A stretch of 64,000 nucleotides of DNA from Brasenia schreberi (Eukaryota > Streptophyta > Magnoliopsida > Nymphaeales > Cabombaceae), in NCBI GenBank assembly GCA_036023115.1, contig JAYKKT010000064.1:8688501-8752500 (forward strand). The letters run 5' to 3'. The notes beneath the pieces were generated by a model. It did not search any database. It worked only from the letters and a program-made list of their open reading frames with translations, and was not told where the DNA came from. The position numbers and the translations under genes were made by a program. The number at the start of each line of letters is the position of its first letter. Position 1 is the stretch's first letter. Shown piece by piece: positions 22,099-34,933 of this stretch.

Positions 22099-23436
22099 TC
22101 ACTTGTATCGTCACTGCTAAATTGCAGCTAGCCATCGACTATTGCTTTTTACTTCGATCAACATCTCTAGATTTTCAATTCATCCTCAAGAAACTATCTT
22201 TCGAGGGGTTGGGGGAACCCAAACATATGTATTACTTGGAGGGCTAGAACTTTGGGATTCTCGTGTGCTGTACTGCATGCACCCATGCCAATTGGTCCCT
22301 TGATGGCCGGTCAAACAACTAATGACAAAATGTTGAACGGAAATAGAAATGAACATGGAAACATGATATGGGAAATCAGAACTCTCCAAAAATTAGGAAA
22401 CAAGGAAATGCTGAATATATATGTACTTATATATACATATGCATAAAAATTAGAAAAAATGATAAAGACTATAAAAAGACTTCTTTAAGACTCAAATCGA
22501 AGACCAGAATGAGGCTATGATGGAACAAGTGATAAAAGGTGATATTTTATTTATAATATCCTAATTCAGTATAAGGCATGTACAAAACATACATTTTACA
22601 TGCATTTTGTGCCGTGTCGGAACGTTCTGAAACAGGAAACAGCTGCACCCGTATCAATTGGCGCCTTGATGCATGGATAGTCAATAAACTACTGTGTAGG
22701 CCGATCAGCTAAATTATCATTGATGTTAATTAATAACCATTTTTGCCTATGGCAACATGCATGTTTTAAAGCAGATTCTGTGCATGTGCCATGGATCCAA
22801 GCATATCAGCTTTGTACATTGTCACATTTCATGTTAACCACTAATTTATATTGTGTACATACAATTACGAGCCTTTTTAAATGCCTCAACTTTTCATGAA
22901 GTCCAGTACTTAAGAGCACCTCAATTTTGAACTCAACCTGCAAATGCTGTACAGATAGGGTGAGCACTACATATTGCCTAGTAAGCGAATTGGATCCTTG
23001 CTAAATATATAGTCACAGATTTCAAACACACATTTAAAATATTAATGCATAATCTCTGTTATCAAAACTAGTAAATACAAATACAGTTTTAGTATTCAAG
23101 CAAATTCACACACTACAAGACTACTGGAAAATTGCAAAGAAATTTTCTGTTGCAACTTCCGTCGCAGTTCACTTGCTGACTGCATTTGCAAAGGAATGCC
23201 AAGCAATCTGCAACGGACTTCTTCTGTTGCGTAAAACTTGTTGCAAATTTGACACAGCCAAATTCGTCGCTGATCTGTTGCAAACCCCTTGCATTTCCCT
23301 CGGCATTCCCTCGCAGAAAACGTATAAAATTTCACCATGAAAGAGGAAAGAATCGTTTTCTCGTCAATTCATCTCTATTCCCTCGCACTTCATCGCTACT
23401 ATATGAGCTTTATGCACCCTACTACTGTTGTTTATA
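22099..23436. other. 3' flank of gene A, partly duplicated downstream of copy B
   Basis: 22100-22240 matches the 3' flank of gene C at 40782-40940. 22975-23110 (ATTAATGCATAATCTCTGTT, AGTATTCAAGCAAATTCACA) matches 32240-32360 downstream of copy B, showing that the duplication units extend past the genes. At 23120-23330 a TTGCAA-rich stretch with several GTTGCAA/TTGCAAA phrases is probably a small decayed transposon, but no ends could be set. Confidence 0.45.
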
Positions 23437-23475
23437 TATATATATACATACACATACACATACACATATATACAC

Positions 23476-23520
<45 letters not shown>
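23430..23520 (+). repeat. (TA)n/(CATA)n microsatellite
   Basis: Uninterrupted alternation of TATA and CACATA. The open frames with IYIYI or THTHI residues across it are artefacts of the repeat. Confidence 0.9.
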
Positions 23521-23521
<1 letters not shown>

Positions 23522-23639
23522 TGTCAATGCATGAAAAAGCATATAACAAGGATCAAGGACCTACTTATTCACGATTCACGTAAAGCACATCACATCACAT
23601 TCAGCAAAATATAACATTGTTTTTATCAATTCACATCAA

Positions 23640-24585
23640 AGAAAGTGGTTTATATGTACATAGAAAAGATAGAGAAATTGTTAGAAGCATTACATGAGAG
23701 AACAATCCGTCGAAAGGCCATTAGATACACATCCAAAACTTCCACCCTTCGCATCTCCTTATTATTAGTTAAATTGTTTCTGCTATTGGAAAATGGTATT
23801 CTTGGAAATCCTTTTCTTAAGGAAAAGTCGTACTCTTGCAATAAGAAAAAAAAATTCTTAGGCTTCCGACTTAGTAGAACAAAGACAGAATATATGGAAT
23901 GTAAGTTTGATCATTTGGTTACTTCAGAGGACATCGAAATTAAAATTGGCACACATTGCATTCTCCAAAAGGAAAGTTTTAAATACCTAGGGTCAATTTT
24001 TCAAAGTGATGGAAGAATTGATGGAGATGTTACACATAGAATTAATGCTGGTTGGTTAAAATGGAGAGGAGCATCAGGTATTCTTTGTGATAAAAGATAC
24101 CATTAAAATTAAAAGGTAAATATTATAGAGCAGCAATTAGGCCTGCCATGTTTTATGGTTCTGAGTGTTGGGCAGTTAATCATCAACATGTACAAAAGAT
24201 GTCTGTGACAGAAATGAAGATGTTGAGATGGATGAGTGGTCATACAAGAAAAGATTGTATACATAATGAGGTTATTAGAAACAAATTAGGAGTGGCACCA
24301 ATAGAGGATAAAATGAGAGAATATCGTTTAAGATGGTTTGGACATATAGAACGAAGATCAGAAGAAGAACCTGTAAGAAGGGTAGAAAAACTAAATTTGG
24401 AAAGTATTAAAAGAGGTAGAGGACGACCACAAAAGTGTTGGAAAGAAACAATAAAGAATGATCTAGCTTATTGGGAGTTAATTGCTAACATGGCACACGA
24501 TAGGGATCTGTGGAAACAAAGAATCCATGTAGCCGACCCCGTCTAGTATGGGAAAAGGCTTAGTTGTTGTTGTTGTTGTTGAATG
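23640..24585 (+). mobile_element. RTE-type LINE, truncated, C-terminal part with 3' tail
   Basis: From about 23850 the frame reads FRLSRTKTEYMECKFDH, then GSIFQSDGRIDGDVTHRINA, and after one frameshift near 24100 MFYGSECWAVNHQHVQKM, MLRWMSGHTRKD, RLRWFGHIERR and RGRGRPQKCWKE, ending IHVADPV. This is the conserved region downstream of the reverse transcriptase of plant RTE/BovB-like LINEs. It is followed by TAGTATGGGAAAAGGCTTAG and a (TTG)n tail, the typical 3' end. The 5' part is missing, as in most LINE copies. The 132-codon frame at 24148-24546 is intact, so the copy is fairly young. Confidence 0.85.
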
Positions 24586-25805
24586 ATCATAGTTTATAGT
24601 TCTCATGTTAAACTGCCATTTATCCGAGCTTGCTGACTAGTAAAGCAGAGGACTAAGAACGGTTTGATTGTATCATCGGTATTTTATCAAAATGCTAATA
24701 ACCTTGGAAGGTGCAGTAAAAGAAAAGAACATTAATATCATAAGAAATCCACAAAAAGTGTTGACTGGCGAGATACTTTATGCAGACTCAATAGAGAAAG
24801 CATCAAGATTTTAGGTGATTTTTCGTGCATGAAGGCAATAAAAAAACAAAATGCTATATGTCAACCAACCAAAGAAGGTGCATTCCACGGATAATTATCC
24901 TATAGGAAGTAAGTCATCTGATAGGCAAATTCTCCCCTTTCCATCTTCATAAGTTCTGGTGGATTTCACACCACTAATTTTGGCAGTGCTATCTCACTAA
25001 GCAAAGCATATAGTTTTGAAACAAAATCTTGCTTGCATATTACATTGCATACATTACTGAGAGCAGACTCTCGAGAGACCTTAAATATCAATCCACAGGG
25101 CAAAAAGCTATGTACATAAATGCCATTAACAAGACGTCAATATAAGAGTCAATCCAAGTACTGAAGATACACAGCAATTGGTAAGCCTAGGAGACACAAA
25201 AATCATAATCACTTGAATGCTTATGCAAAGTAAATTTGAGGAGAACACAATCACTAAAGCATACAACTTCCAAAGAAATGGCACATTTTATGCATTGTGA
25301 AGTTGTGATTCTCCAAGGCCCAATGTTGGCACTCTTTATGAAATAGAAGTGACTAGGTATCCACACTATTGAAAGGAGGGGATGGCCTCTTTCTTGTGTC
25401 CTCATTTGGCATGCATCTCGAAGATCGAAAACTGCAGAACAAATCGGAAAATAAAAAAAACTATGTGCAAAAAGATCGGAAGATACTGTATGATGAAACC
25501 AAACACTAGACAACAACAACAAGCACATGATGTCCGGCCACCACAATGATACAACACTCAGTAACCTCACAACAACAAATAACACACTAGGAGATGCAAC
25601 CAAACAAATCTCAAATGAAAGCAACAACAAATAGAAAAGCTAAACTAATCTCAACATCTTGCAAGATTTATGCAAGCTTACCTGCGTTATCGATATGATT
25701 GTTCTTAATTATCTAAGGTCTCTCCCTCACGTTGCCCAAGAGGTCACCTTCCTTCTATGGGACATCCAACTTCAATCAAGTCTCGTGATTATACAAAAGC
25801 CTAAA
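24586..25805. other. No gene recognised
   Basis: A 147-codon open frame on the minus strand (25630-25187) has no recognisable domain, biased composition and no family resemblance, and is probably chance. Nothing else is supported. Confidence 0.4.
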
Positions 25806-25925
25806 ATAACAATACAACAACAATAACTAAGCCTTTTCCCATACTAGACGGGGTCGGTTACATGGATTCTTTGTTTCTACGTAGCTCTATCATGTGCCAT
25901 GTTAGCAGTTAACTCACAATAATAG
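25806..25925 (-). mobile_element. RTE LINE 3' end, strongly 5'-truncated
   Basis: The reverse complement reads GCTAACATGGCACATGATAG ... GACCCCGTCTAGTATGGG and ends in a (TTG)n-like tail. It is nearly the same as the last 120 bases of the RTE copy at 24480-24585. Only the tail was inserted. Confidence 0.85.
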
Positions 25926-26009
25926 TTGAAAAAAATTAATGGTGATTCAAAGATAAATTATTAGTAAAGTTTGAAACATAATGATAATATGGTACTACCA
26001 TTTTTAAAG

Positions 26010-26425
26010 AAACAACCTATCGAACGAAATACAAAAAATGGACTCTAAGAGTAGTGCTCCCGGCCATAAAGACAAGGACTCAAAGTAATCAAGGTATAAG
26101 TGCACAACACAAGAAGTATTGGAAAAGGTGATCCTCGATTTGAATGTATAAACAAACCATTTTTAAGGAACACTATCCCATCATCCATACAAAACCAAAT
26201 TTAAATATATAAATCAATGAAAATAGTATAAGTGATAAATGGTGATCCTCGGTTTGAAAGCAATGACTCTACAAAATTGAGTTACGGGTATACAACACTA
26301 AAGCGTTGCGTATATCCCTGCGATTGAGCCATTTTTAATGAAGCAACTGATCCAACGAAATACAAAAATAAACTCTAAGAGTAGTACTCCCACTCATAAA
26401 GGCGAGGACTCGAAGTAATCAACCA
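26010..26425 (+). repeat. Pair of direct repeats about 330 bases apart
   Basis: 26010-26092 and 26341-26423 are about 80% alike over some 80 bases (both contain CTCTAAGAGTAGT.CTCCC and AAGTAATCAA). The bases between them are AT-rich. This is a remnant of a tandem duplication with no coding content. Confidence 0.6.
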
Positions 26426-27039
26426 TCATACACAACAATAACTCTTTAGTTTGAATGTTTATGTGTGTGTGTATATATATATATGCATATAAATACATTT
26501 ATTTGTTTATTTATATAAAGTTACCACTAAAGTACAAAGTACAATAGACCTAATGTGGGTGAACTAACAATCTAAGTGTCAAATTCTCTACTTTGTTTTG
26601 CATTATATGCAGCACAGTTGCATAGTAAAAAACCAATTTTCTATGAAATTCAATCCAAGCTAAATGAGTCCAAATAGGAACAAGTAAACATAAACGAGAG
26701 GAATAAATCCGATGGCAATGAAAGACTAGACAGAGATATAACACAATTTCAAAAGTACTTACATGAAACTCTTTGATCTATACAGAGAAAAACATTGGAA
26801 GGCTTTGAGACTGATATTTTAAGAAGTTACACAACAAGCACCTTATCTTCTCATAGAATTCACTTATGATGAGTGTGTCGAGCACTAGTGTAGGTTGACA
26901 TCATTTATCCAGTTGCAGTGAAAGAGTATTTGATGGCTTTTTTGTGCAGCTTGCTATACAACCCACAAGAACCCAATCTACCCTAGACAAAGTTATAAAG
27001 AGAGGCAAAAAACGAACATAAGACAAGAACAAGTTGAAT

Positions 27040-27240
27040 CATTTGTTATGAGGTGAAGTTAATGGTAAGCTTTAATTGAAGATGAAGTGGAGTTGTAGTT
27101 CGTGGTTTTCAACAAAGAGGACGTCAGAATAATACCTTGTACGAGGTAATAGCAGTTGAATAATGGAGGTTTATGGCAATTGCTTTCATCTAGAATCCAT
27201 TTTCACCTTTTCTTTAAAGTCAATTTGTTATTTGCAATGA
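27040..27240 (+). repeat. Orphan copy of the gene A upstream region
   Basis: It matches 18978-19165 over nearly its whole length (GAGGTGAAGTTAA.GGTAAGC, GAGGTAATAGCAGTTGAA, CATCTAGAATCCAT). No exon 1 follows within 2.9 kb. It is probably the original 5' side of copy B, whose first exons were lost or displaced. Confidence 0.7.
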
Positions 27241-29020
27241 GTAATTCCTAGGAGTAGTTACCAACTTTCAAATACGGGCATGTGCAATGAACTAGGAGCT
27301 CGTGTATAAACCGATGGGTAATGAGATATTATTAACTATTAATGTTAAAATAATAGCCCCTTAATAAATATGAAGAACTACCTTTCATTATCACAAACCA
27401 TTCTAGGAGTTCCAAAAGTCAAGAAGTCGTCTAGAGAGGTTAAGAAGGATATAGAAACCGACTCATCCTCAATTATAAAAAGGAGTGGCTACTCACCTTG
27501 AAGGATCAATGATCAAGCATCACATATTAATTTCTTCATTTCTTTTTTTTCTTCCCTATAATATTTGTAGTTCATAGTTGTAACTCTTCTGTGAGTTAAT
27601 AAAGTTCTCCTTTCGTTCTCCGTTGCTTCCTTTTGTGAACTTAGTCCTTTGCATTTGGTTGTACAATGAAACTCATATCTTTCAACCTAGCAAAAATCTA
27701 CCTCGAATTCCAAAATTTGCCAAAATTTCATTTCTAAATAGATTTGTTCTGATTCTTTACTGTGTGGATATCTTATAGTCTACTTTCTAACAAATTAAGA
27801 ATTACTCAAATTCGAGCTTCGACGATGAAGATATAGAAGAAACAATATTACCCTATTCGAGACACTCAAGGTCTCAATCGATCAAGCACCTTCTCGAGAA
27901 AGGCTATAATGAGACCGATTCCAGTAAGAATAAGCTGATTTTTTGTTTTATAAAAAGGTCTATGTATTCTCTTTGTGAGAAGCGAAAACAATTGCAAAAA
28001 GCTCGAGAAAAGCCAAAAAAGAGTTAAAAAGTGCTCCAAAAAGCAGCTACAACCTCAATTGCGACCAATCATCATTGGAATATGATTCCTAGAACCCATG
28101 TTTGGCTCATTAACTGAACCCCTCGGAAAAGAGGTTTGCATTCTCTAACATGCCTTATGGGACTCCATTGGATTGGTTACGGTTGGCTATAGATCTCACA
28201 CTTGAGACCTTTGGATATACACCCCTAAACACCACAATTTTTTCTACGATAAATCAAGTAACCAAATTTGAAAATAAGTGAGATCGGTTTTAAACCTTTT
28301 AATCCTTGAAAATTATAAATTAAATGAGGCTAGTTAAGGATAAAAAAACAAAATTACAATGTTATTCACTTCAAAGTCTCATTTCAATCAAAGAATACAT
28401 TGATAAATTAGATTACTATATAACAAGTGAAGGGATAAATATAAGAGCAAACTGCTGGAACACAAGTCTAGAGAAAATGAATGGTGAACTGCTACAACAC
28501 AGAAAAAGTGAATGGTGAAGCAGCTCAGCGAATCACCCAAAAACTGCTAGACCACCTTAGCTCGCAAACAGCCCACGTTCAGCTGCTCTAAAGAGGACAA
28601 ACAACCCCTCTTCATCAACCAGCAGCAACCATGACAGCCTTTAAACAACCAGCTCAATATCACATGGTAAAAAATAGGAGGCTGAAATGACACCTGCAAT
28701 GAGAACACATTTAAAGAAAGAACACGAAGACCAGCTAGATTAGCTAGATTGAAGTATAAAAGGGAAGCTTAATGCTTCTCAAGGCATCGGTTGATTTCTC
28801 CAGCTTTATCATAACAATCGATCTATCCGTAAAATTTTATTTCTACTGATGATGACGTGTGAAAGGTAAAGAAACCAGTCGATGATTTCCCTCTGTAGAA
28901 ACCTGCGAAATTCAAAGCAACAAAGGGCAAAACCGAAGCGGTCTTTCTCTCCCGCCCTCTCTCTGCCGTTTTGTTGAAGCCATGCTCATCCTCTTTCCTC
29001 TAAAAGCAGAAATCCCATCG

Positions 29021-29052
<32 letters not shown>

Positions 29053-29460
29053 GATTGATTAGAATTGATTCCTTTACAAAGAGTTTATTCTAAATTAGAT
29101 CCAGCTGAGTCTAATCCAAAACCCAAATTCATATCCCAGATCTATTCTCGAACCTAGCCTAAAGCCATTTTATTCATTCATATTCACCTACACAAAAATC
29201 AAAAGTTTGAACCAGATCCAATTATCCCATAAGCCTTAGTTGAACCTAATTAGGCACAAAAGTCCACCCATCTAGTTGAACCCAGTTCAATCCCAACTTG
29301 AGCTAAACCAAATCCCTTCCTAAATCCAAACTCGACCAACTTCACTCACTCTTTCTTCAAAACTCAATCCTCTTGCCATTCCCTTACCTATAATAAAAAA
29401 CCAAGTGGCAGTGCACACCCAATTGCATGTTTTGAAGCTCACTAAGCTTATAACTTGAGA
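27241..29460. other. Unrecognised spacer
   Basis: No gene is recognised. It contains an adenine-rich, low-complexity stretch at about 27,940-28,030 and a (TC)n tract at 29021-29047. Confidence 0.4.
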
Positions 29461-29464
29461 AATT

Positions 29465-30185
29465 TTGATTCATTTAAGCAAGCAATTTTGATAGTGTTGA
29501 AGATTGATCTTCGCTCGACTGAGTAACAAGAACTTCGACAAAAATGCTAGTCAGAGAAACAATAACTTCGGTGAAAAGACCGTACGGGCAGAACTTCGGC
29601 GAAAAGATCATTGAGCTTCTTATCAAGGTGTAACCAATACACATGGCAAGGTGGAGGTAGGGGAGAATAGGGAAGAGCATTAGAAAAGCTGGACAGAACC
29701 TTGGCAAATGAAGCAACGCATGCATGTAAAATTCGATGAAGCTATGATCAAGGTGCTCCGAATACTTGCATGTTCCGATCACAACCCGTTACCGTTACAC
29801 CTTGCTCCCAATAGCTACTGGATGATGCACGAGAACTTTAAATCCATGCATCAGTAATCGTGGAGCAAATACCTTCAACTGGATAAGAGTCTGAAAGCGT
29901 CTGGAGGATTAAAGATCTGGAATAAATATGTTTTCTGTAACGTAACGTCTTTCGTTTTGAAAAAGCTCTCTTGGCATGAATAAACGTAACTCAGGTGAAG
30001 ATGGAAAGACTCAGAGACTTACCAGGCGCTGTATGACTTGGAGAAATGATTTTTCTTTCTCACTTTGGGTTGTTATTGAATACACACGTATACATGCATA
30101 CATACTATATATATGTATATGTACCGTTCAGTCACGGCTTTACACACCGAGCTTATTCTGAAATGTACAATATACATGCATACAT
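29465..30185 (+). mobile_element. L1-type LINE fragment (endonuclease end and beyond)
   Basis: It is a diverged copy of the LINE fragment at 48585-49060 and 53442-53700. Shared phrases include TTAGAAAAGCTGGA, TGCATGTTCCGA.CACAACCCG, GGAGGATTAAAGATCTGGAA and TACCAGGCGCTGT. Conceptual translation of the second copy (TWITTGDLNEIW, LDRTVAN, SDHNPSLL) identifies the apurinic endonuclease region of an L1-type LINE. This copy is full of indels. Its right end abuts the truncated exon 3 of PC-esterase copy B. Confidence 0.65.
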
Positions 30186-30187
30186 AC

Positions 30188-31377
30188 CGCTCATTTGTGA
30201 GGAACGAAAAAGTATCGTTGGTTGAGAAACGTCATAATCCTTTTTCATGGCATCAAGAGTGGCCATGAAAGAATCTTATTAAGGAATGGGATGTCAAGAC
30301 ATTGCTAATCAACAGAGGAGCCCACTATTTTAGTGATGAGATACTCCTACCAGAATTGAACTCAACCTTCTCTTTTCTAAAACATAATCATCCTGATCTT
30401 TTGGTGATATATAGAAACAGGCCACCTGGTACTTTCCTTCCCTCCTATGTGTGTTTGCGTGTGTACGAGCGCATGCGTTTGTTTTATGCTTAATTATGTC
30501 TAAGCGTTGACAGTCGATTAAAAATGAAAGAAAATTAGCTGTTCTAGCCCACTAATTGACTGATACGCCAACATTCAAGACGGGCTCTCTGCAGTCTGGC
30601 AAAGGGCGCTAGATTGTTTGATTTTGACGCATTGCAGAAGACTCAGATCAGAGGGAAACTCAACGAGCTAGCATTCATTGGAAAAAATCCTTCTAGAATA
30701 GAGGGTTTTGGCAGAGAAACACAGATAGACATCTATTAATATCCAGCAGGAATGCTACTTTTCATTTCTTTGCTCCTACAATGTATGTAGAGCTCTTCTA
30801 CCGCTGAATCCGATTTCCTGAAATGCGTCAAACTCCACCGCTGACAAGAAGTTTATGTTGGATCTCTCCAAATTTAATCCCATTCATGTATGTTCAACTA
30901 GGTTAGCAACTTATGAAATAATCCTGATTTCATAAACTTAAGAAATCGACGGCCATTGACCTTCCATCTCGACGGGGCAGGTGCTTGTGCCATAAGGGCT
31001 TGTCTTATGACATCATTTTCTGCTAATAAATACTAAATTGTATTCTTCTTTTAGGTCACATGAATTGCACGCCAGAGATGCCAAGGCCTTTGGAAAGGAA
31101 GCAGAACTTTAGCATAATCAACGAGCATCACTGGGGAGATTTTAAGAGGCAGAACCGTCTTGTCGAACTTCTAGTGGAGCAATTTGGTTTTATTTACATA
31201 GATGTGGACTCGATGCTAAGCTTGAGACAAGATGGACATCTGAGACATGGTGATTGCCTGCATTATCCCGGACCCCTTGATTCTGCAGTTCAGCTTCTCT
31301 ACAACGTACTAAAGGCCATTTCAAGCAAACATGTTCATCTTTATCATTCTAAATCTATGCTCTCACATAACTCATAG
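30188..31377 (+). pseudogene. PC-esterase copy B, 5'-truncated pseudogene
   Basis: It corresponds to the last part of exon 3 (30188-30428) and exon 4 (31055 to about 31322) of genes A and C, with the intron between them still bounded by GT and AG. It is closest to C (SFVRNEKVS-like start, INRGAHYFSDEILLPELNS, NEHHWGDF). Exons 1 and 2, the anchor and the GDS block are absent. A TGG codon of the WPWKN motif has become TGA (30268-30270). Near the end, a 9-base deletion shortens DCLHYCVPGPLD to DCLHYPGPLD, and the C-terminus diverges after KAI. It cannot make an active enzyme. Confidence 0.88.
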
Positions 31378-32410
31378 CAAACATAAAAGACTTGCATAAA
31401 ACATGCATGTTTTAAAGTAATTATTAAAAATGTGATGAATAAATTGACTGGTAGTTTATTAAAGCATTTATAAATTTCATACGATACATGCACATTTAAA
31501 TCACGTAGTCCAACTCCAAATATGCTCCTAGAAAGAAAAGAGTATCAAACTAAATAAGCATAGATCAGCATAAGCTATCGCCTACTCAATAATGAGCACG
31601 AGGGTTCAAACCGTGCCCACATTAGAGTTGAAACGACTTCAAGAAATTAATATAATAAACTAGACCCTAATAAAGACTCCTGAATTCAATTTTGCTCCGA
31701 AGATCCCCTTAATTTAAACACTAGGCATTAATAAAATAATAGTTAAGTGCATTCTAACAAGAATCATCTAATGCTTCAGACAGCGCCCAATCAGGCTATG
31801 ATTGCCTTGAAATTCCAGAAAAGCTAAATTGGATCTTAAAATAGATCTGGAGAGAACCAGATCTGAACCACCTTAATTAAAATGGGTTTTAACCCGATCT
31901 GAAAATAGAGCCAAACCCACATCCCTATCTACCCACTATGACGAAGGCTCTAAAACAACCGAAGAAGCCATAACCAGGTCCAACAATTGATCGACTCTCG
32001 GACCCAAATAGGGGATCTGGATCCAATTAGTGCTCAAATGGGACCCGGTACCTAGATCGATATCCACAATCTGTGATTCAATTGTGATTCTCGAAACCAT
32101 CTTTCCTTATACCCCAAGCAAGCATAAAATAGTCGTTAGATTGTAACCAACTCAATAATGAGCACAATGGTTCAAAATTTGCACAAATGAGAGTTCAAGT
32201 GGCTTCAGATAGGGACAAGAACAACTAAATATTGCTTACTGAGCGGATGGATCCTTATAGTCACAGATTGCAAGCATACACATTGAAAATATTAATGCAT
32301 AATCTATATTATCAACTTTAGTAAATACAAAAACACAGTTCTAGTATTCAAGCAAATTCACATATGTAGGAACATGCACATCATCTATATACACATTACT
32401 ATCATATACA
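31378..32410. other. 3' flank of copy B
   Basis: No gene is recognised. 32240-32360 repeats the 3' flank of gene A (22975-23110). The TA-containing flank is interrupted by the MITE starting at 32411. The bases CATATACA at 32403-32410 are its left target duplication. Confidence 0.5.
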
Positions 32411-32975
32411 TAGACATCGCCGGTTCCTGTTATCCTGGAACCTGGAACTTGATTCGGCAGTGGGGCAGTTTCGGCTCCTGCACTGGCCAGATATATTATA
32501 TTATATAAAGTATATAATATATAACACATTGGAATTTCAGATTTTATTGTTATATATTTTAAATAATATTATATATAAGAGAGCTGACATGAAATAACCG
32601 ACCATGATTCAGGTCAGTCTGTCAATTGACTAAGGGGGTGGCGCCAATAGGCGCCAGCCGGTATATTTGAAATTTAAAATAGTTTTCTAAATAATGGTGC
32701 GGATAGGGCCATGTGGGACATTTGGAATTACATGTTTCTAGGCCCCCAGTTCTAAACTTGTCTTCGACCATCAGTTTGAACCGGACAGAAACCGCTGGGT
32801 TCCTCCCTGATTTCGGATTTATTTCCAGTCCTGTTCATCAAATCATCAAACCATAAATGAACAGGGAGTTCCCGGTTCTAGACCCTGTGTTCATGTTTGG
32901 CATGTTCCAGGTTTGGGCAGTTTCAGGCCTGGTCCAGTTCGAACTGCTAGTCTGGGTTCGAAACGTCCATGTCTA
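32411..32975. mobile_element. MITE of hAT type, 565 bp, with 8-bp duplication
   Basis: It starts TAGACATCGCCGGTTCC and ends CGTCCATGTCTA, giving inverted ends TAGACATSG. The flanks are CATATACA at 32403-32410 and CATATACA at 32976-32983, a perfect 8-base duplication. The body contains GAACCGG, GGTTCC and GTTCGAAC phrases near both ends and no open frame. The element at 9700-10200 and a remnant near 41.1 kb belong to the same group. Confidence 0.8.
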
Positions 32976-33121
32976 CATATACATTTAAAATATATAGTCA
33001 CATACTGCTGTCACCAAAACTAGTAAATAGAAATACAAATTTTAGTATTTTAGAGAGAGAGTTTCAGGGGTAAGGGTGACAACATGAGGCGCCTCCATAG
33101 ATGTTAAACTGTTGGGGATCC

Positions 33122-34009
<888 letters not shown>

Positions 34010-34851
34010 TGGAAGTTGTGAGTGTCATGAATTTTATCTCTTTTATTTTTCAAATGCCCTTCTAACTTTTTAAATTAGAATGATATGTAAAAAAATAAAA
34101 AGAATGTATGAGTATATATTGTCCAAGTGTTTGTAGGATGTGCACTGTGTTTGCCATGCATGCGTGTGACTTTATTACTTGATCCAATTATATAGAGTTT
34201 AACGGCTTAGAGGGCCGTTTTTTCTTGTTGAAAGGTGTGCCCCTTGGTCTCTCTCTAGTGGTTTAAGAAACAGGGTTTATTTAAAAAACAGGCTTGTCAT
34301 AAACTAGAAGTGTAAAAACTTCATAACAAGTTAATTTCCTTCTCTTTTGAGATTTTCTTATCCTGAAAAACCTTGAAACTTCAAGGATTTTTATTGCGTT
34401 CCCCCTTCTCTTTCCTGAATAATGAGTTTTCCTCACTGGGAACAACCACAGAGACCCGTCTCTAAGTGGTTGCCCATGTGAAATCCTAATCATCTAAATT
34501 TAGTTGGATTAGAGGGATCTAAGCAAGGAAGCGTACAACTGATAATGGGTGATTAATATTTAATTAGCACGTATTCAAGGTTGATTGTGCATATCAACTA
34601 ATAAGCAAGTCAGAAATTTAAATAGAAAAGATGAAGATAATTAAATAAGTATATACTTTTATATTTATTTAAAAAGAATAATATGGTTAGTTAAAAAGCA
34701 ACCCTGTGAGACTCCGTCCCCATATGTGCAAACCCTTCTCATGCAGACTCATGCATGGTTGAGTACAACGTGCTTGCATGCTTGTATTGTTTCCGTCAAC
34801 CTTGTATGGTCTGAAAAGGCAAGTGGCTGATCAGAACGGAGCACCTCCATC

Positions 34852-34860
<9 letters not shown>
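34010..34860 (+). repeat. Orphan copy of the PC-esterase upstream region and leader
   Basis: 34010-34660 matches 17870-18480 (CCAATTATATAGAGTT, CTTCATAACAAGTTAATTTCC, ATATCAACTAATAAG). 34765-34855 matches the leader of genes A and C (CTTGCATGCTTGTATTGTTTC, GGTCTGAAAAG, CGGAGCACCTCCATCGTC). The leader runs into a microsatellite exactly where A and C have theirs, but no MANK exon follows. Confidence 0.7.

Positions 34861-34931
<71 letters not shown>
34855..34931 (+). repeat. (TC)n(TA)n compound microsatellite
   Basis: About 13 TC units are followed by about 25 TA units, at the position equivalent to the TC tract of gene C and the TG tract of gene A. Confidence 0.95.

Positions 34932-34933
<2 letters not shown>

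Noticed and set aside
23337..23614. Tyr/Ile repeat 'proteins' across (TA)n tracts (also at 49061-49319 and 61226-61519)
   Set aside because: They are translations of microsatellites, open in several frames at once.
25187..25630. 147-codon minus-strand open frame
   Set aside because: Leu/Ser/Val/Cys-rich with no recognisable domain, no splice context and no paralog in the window. A chance open frame in low-GC DNA is more likely.
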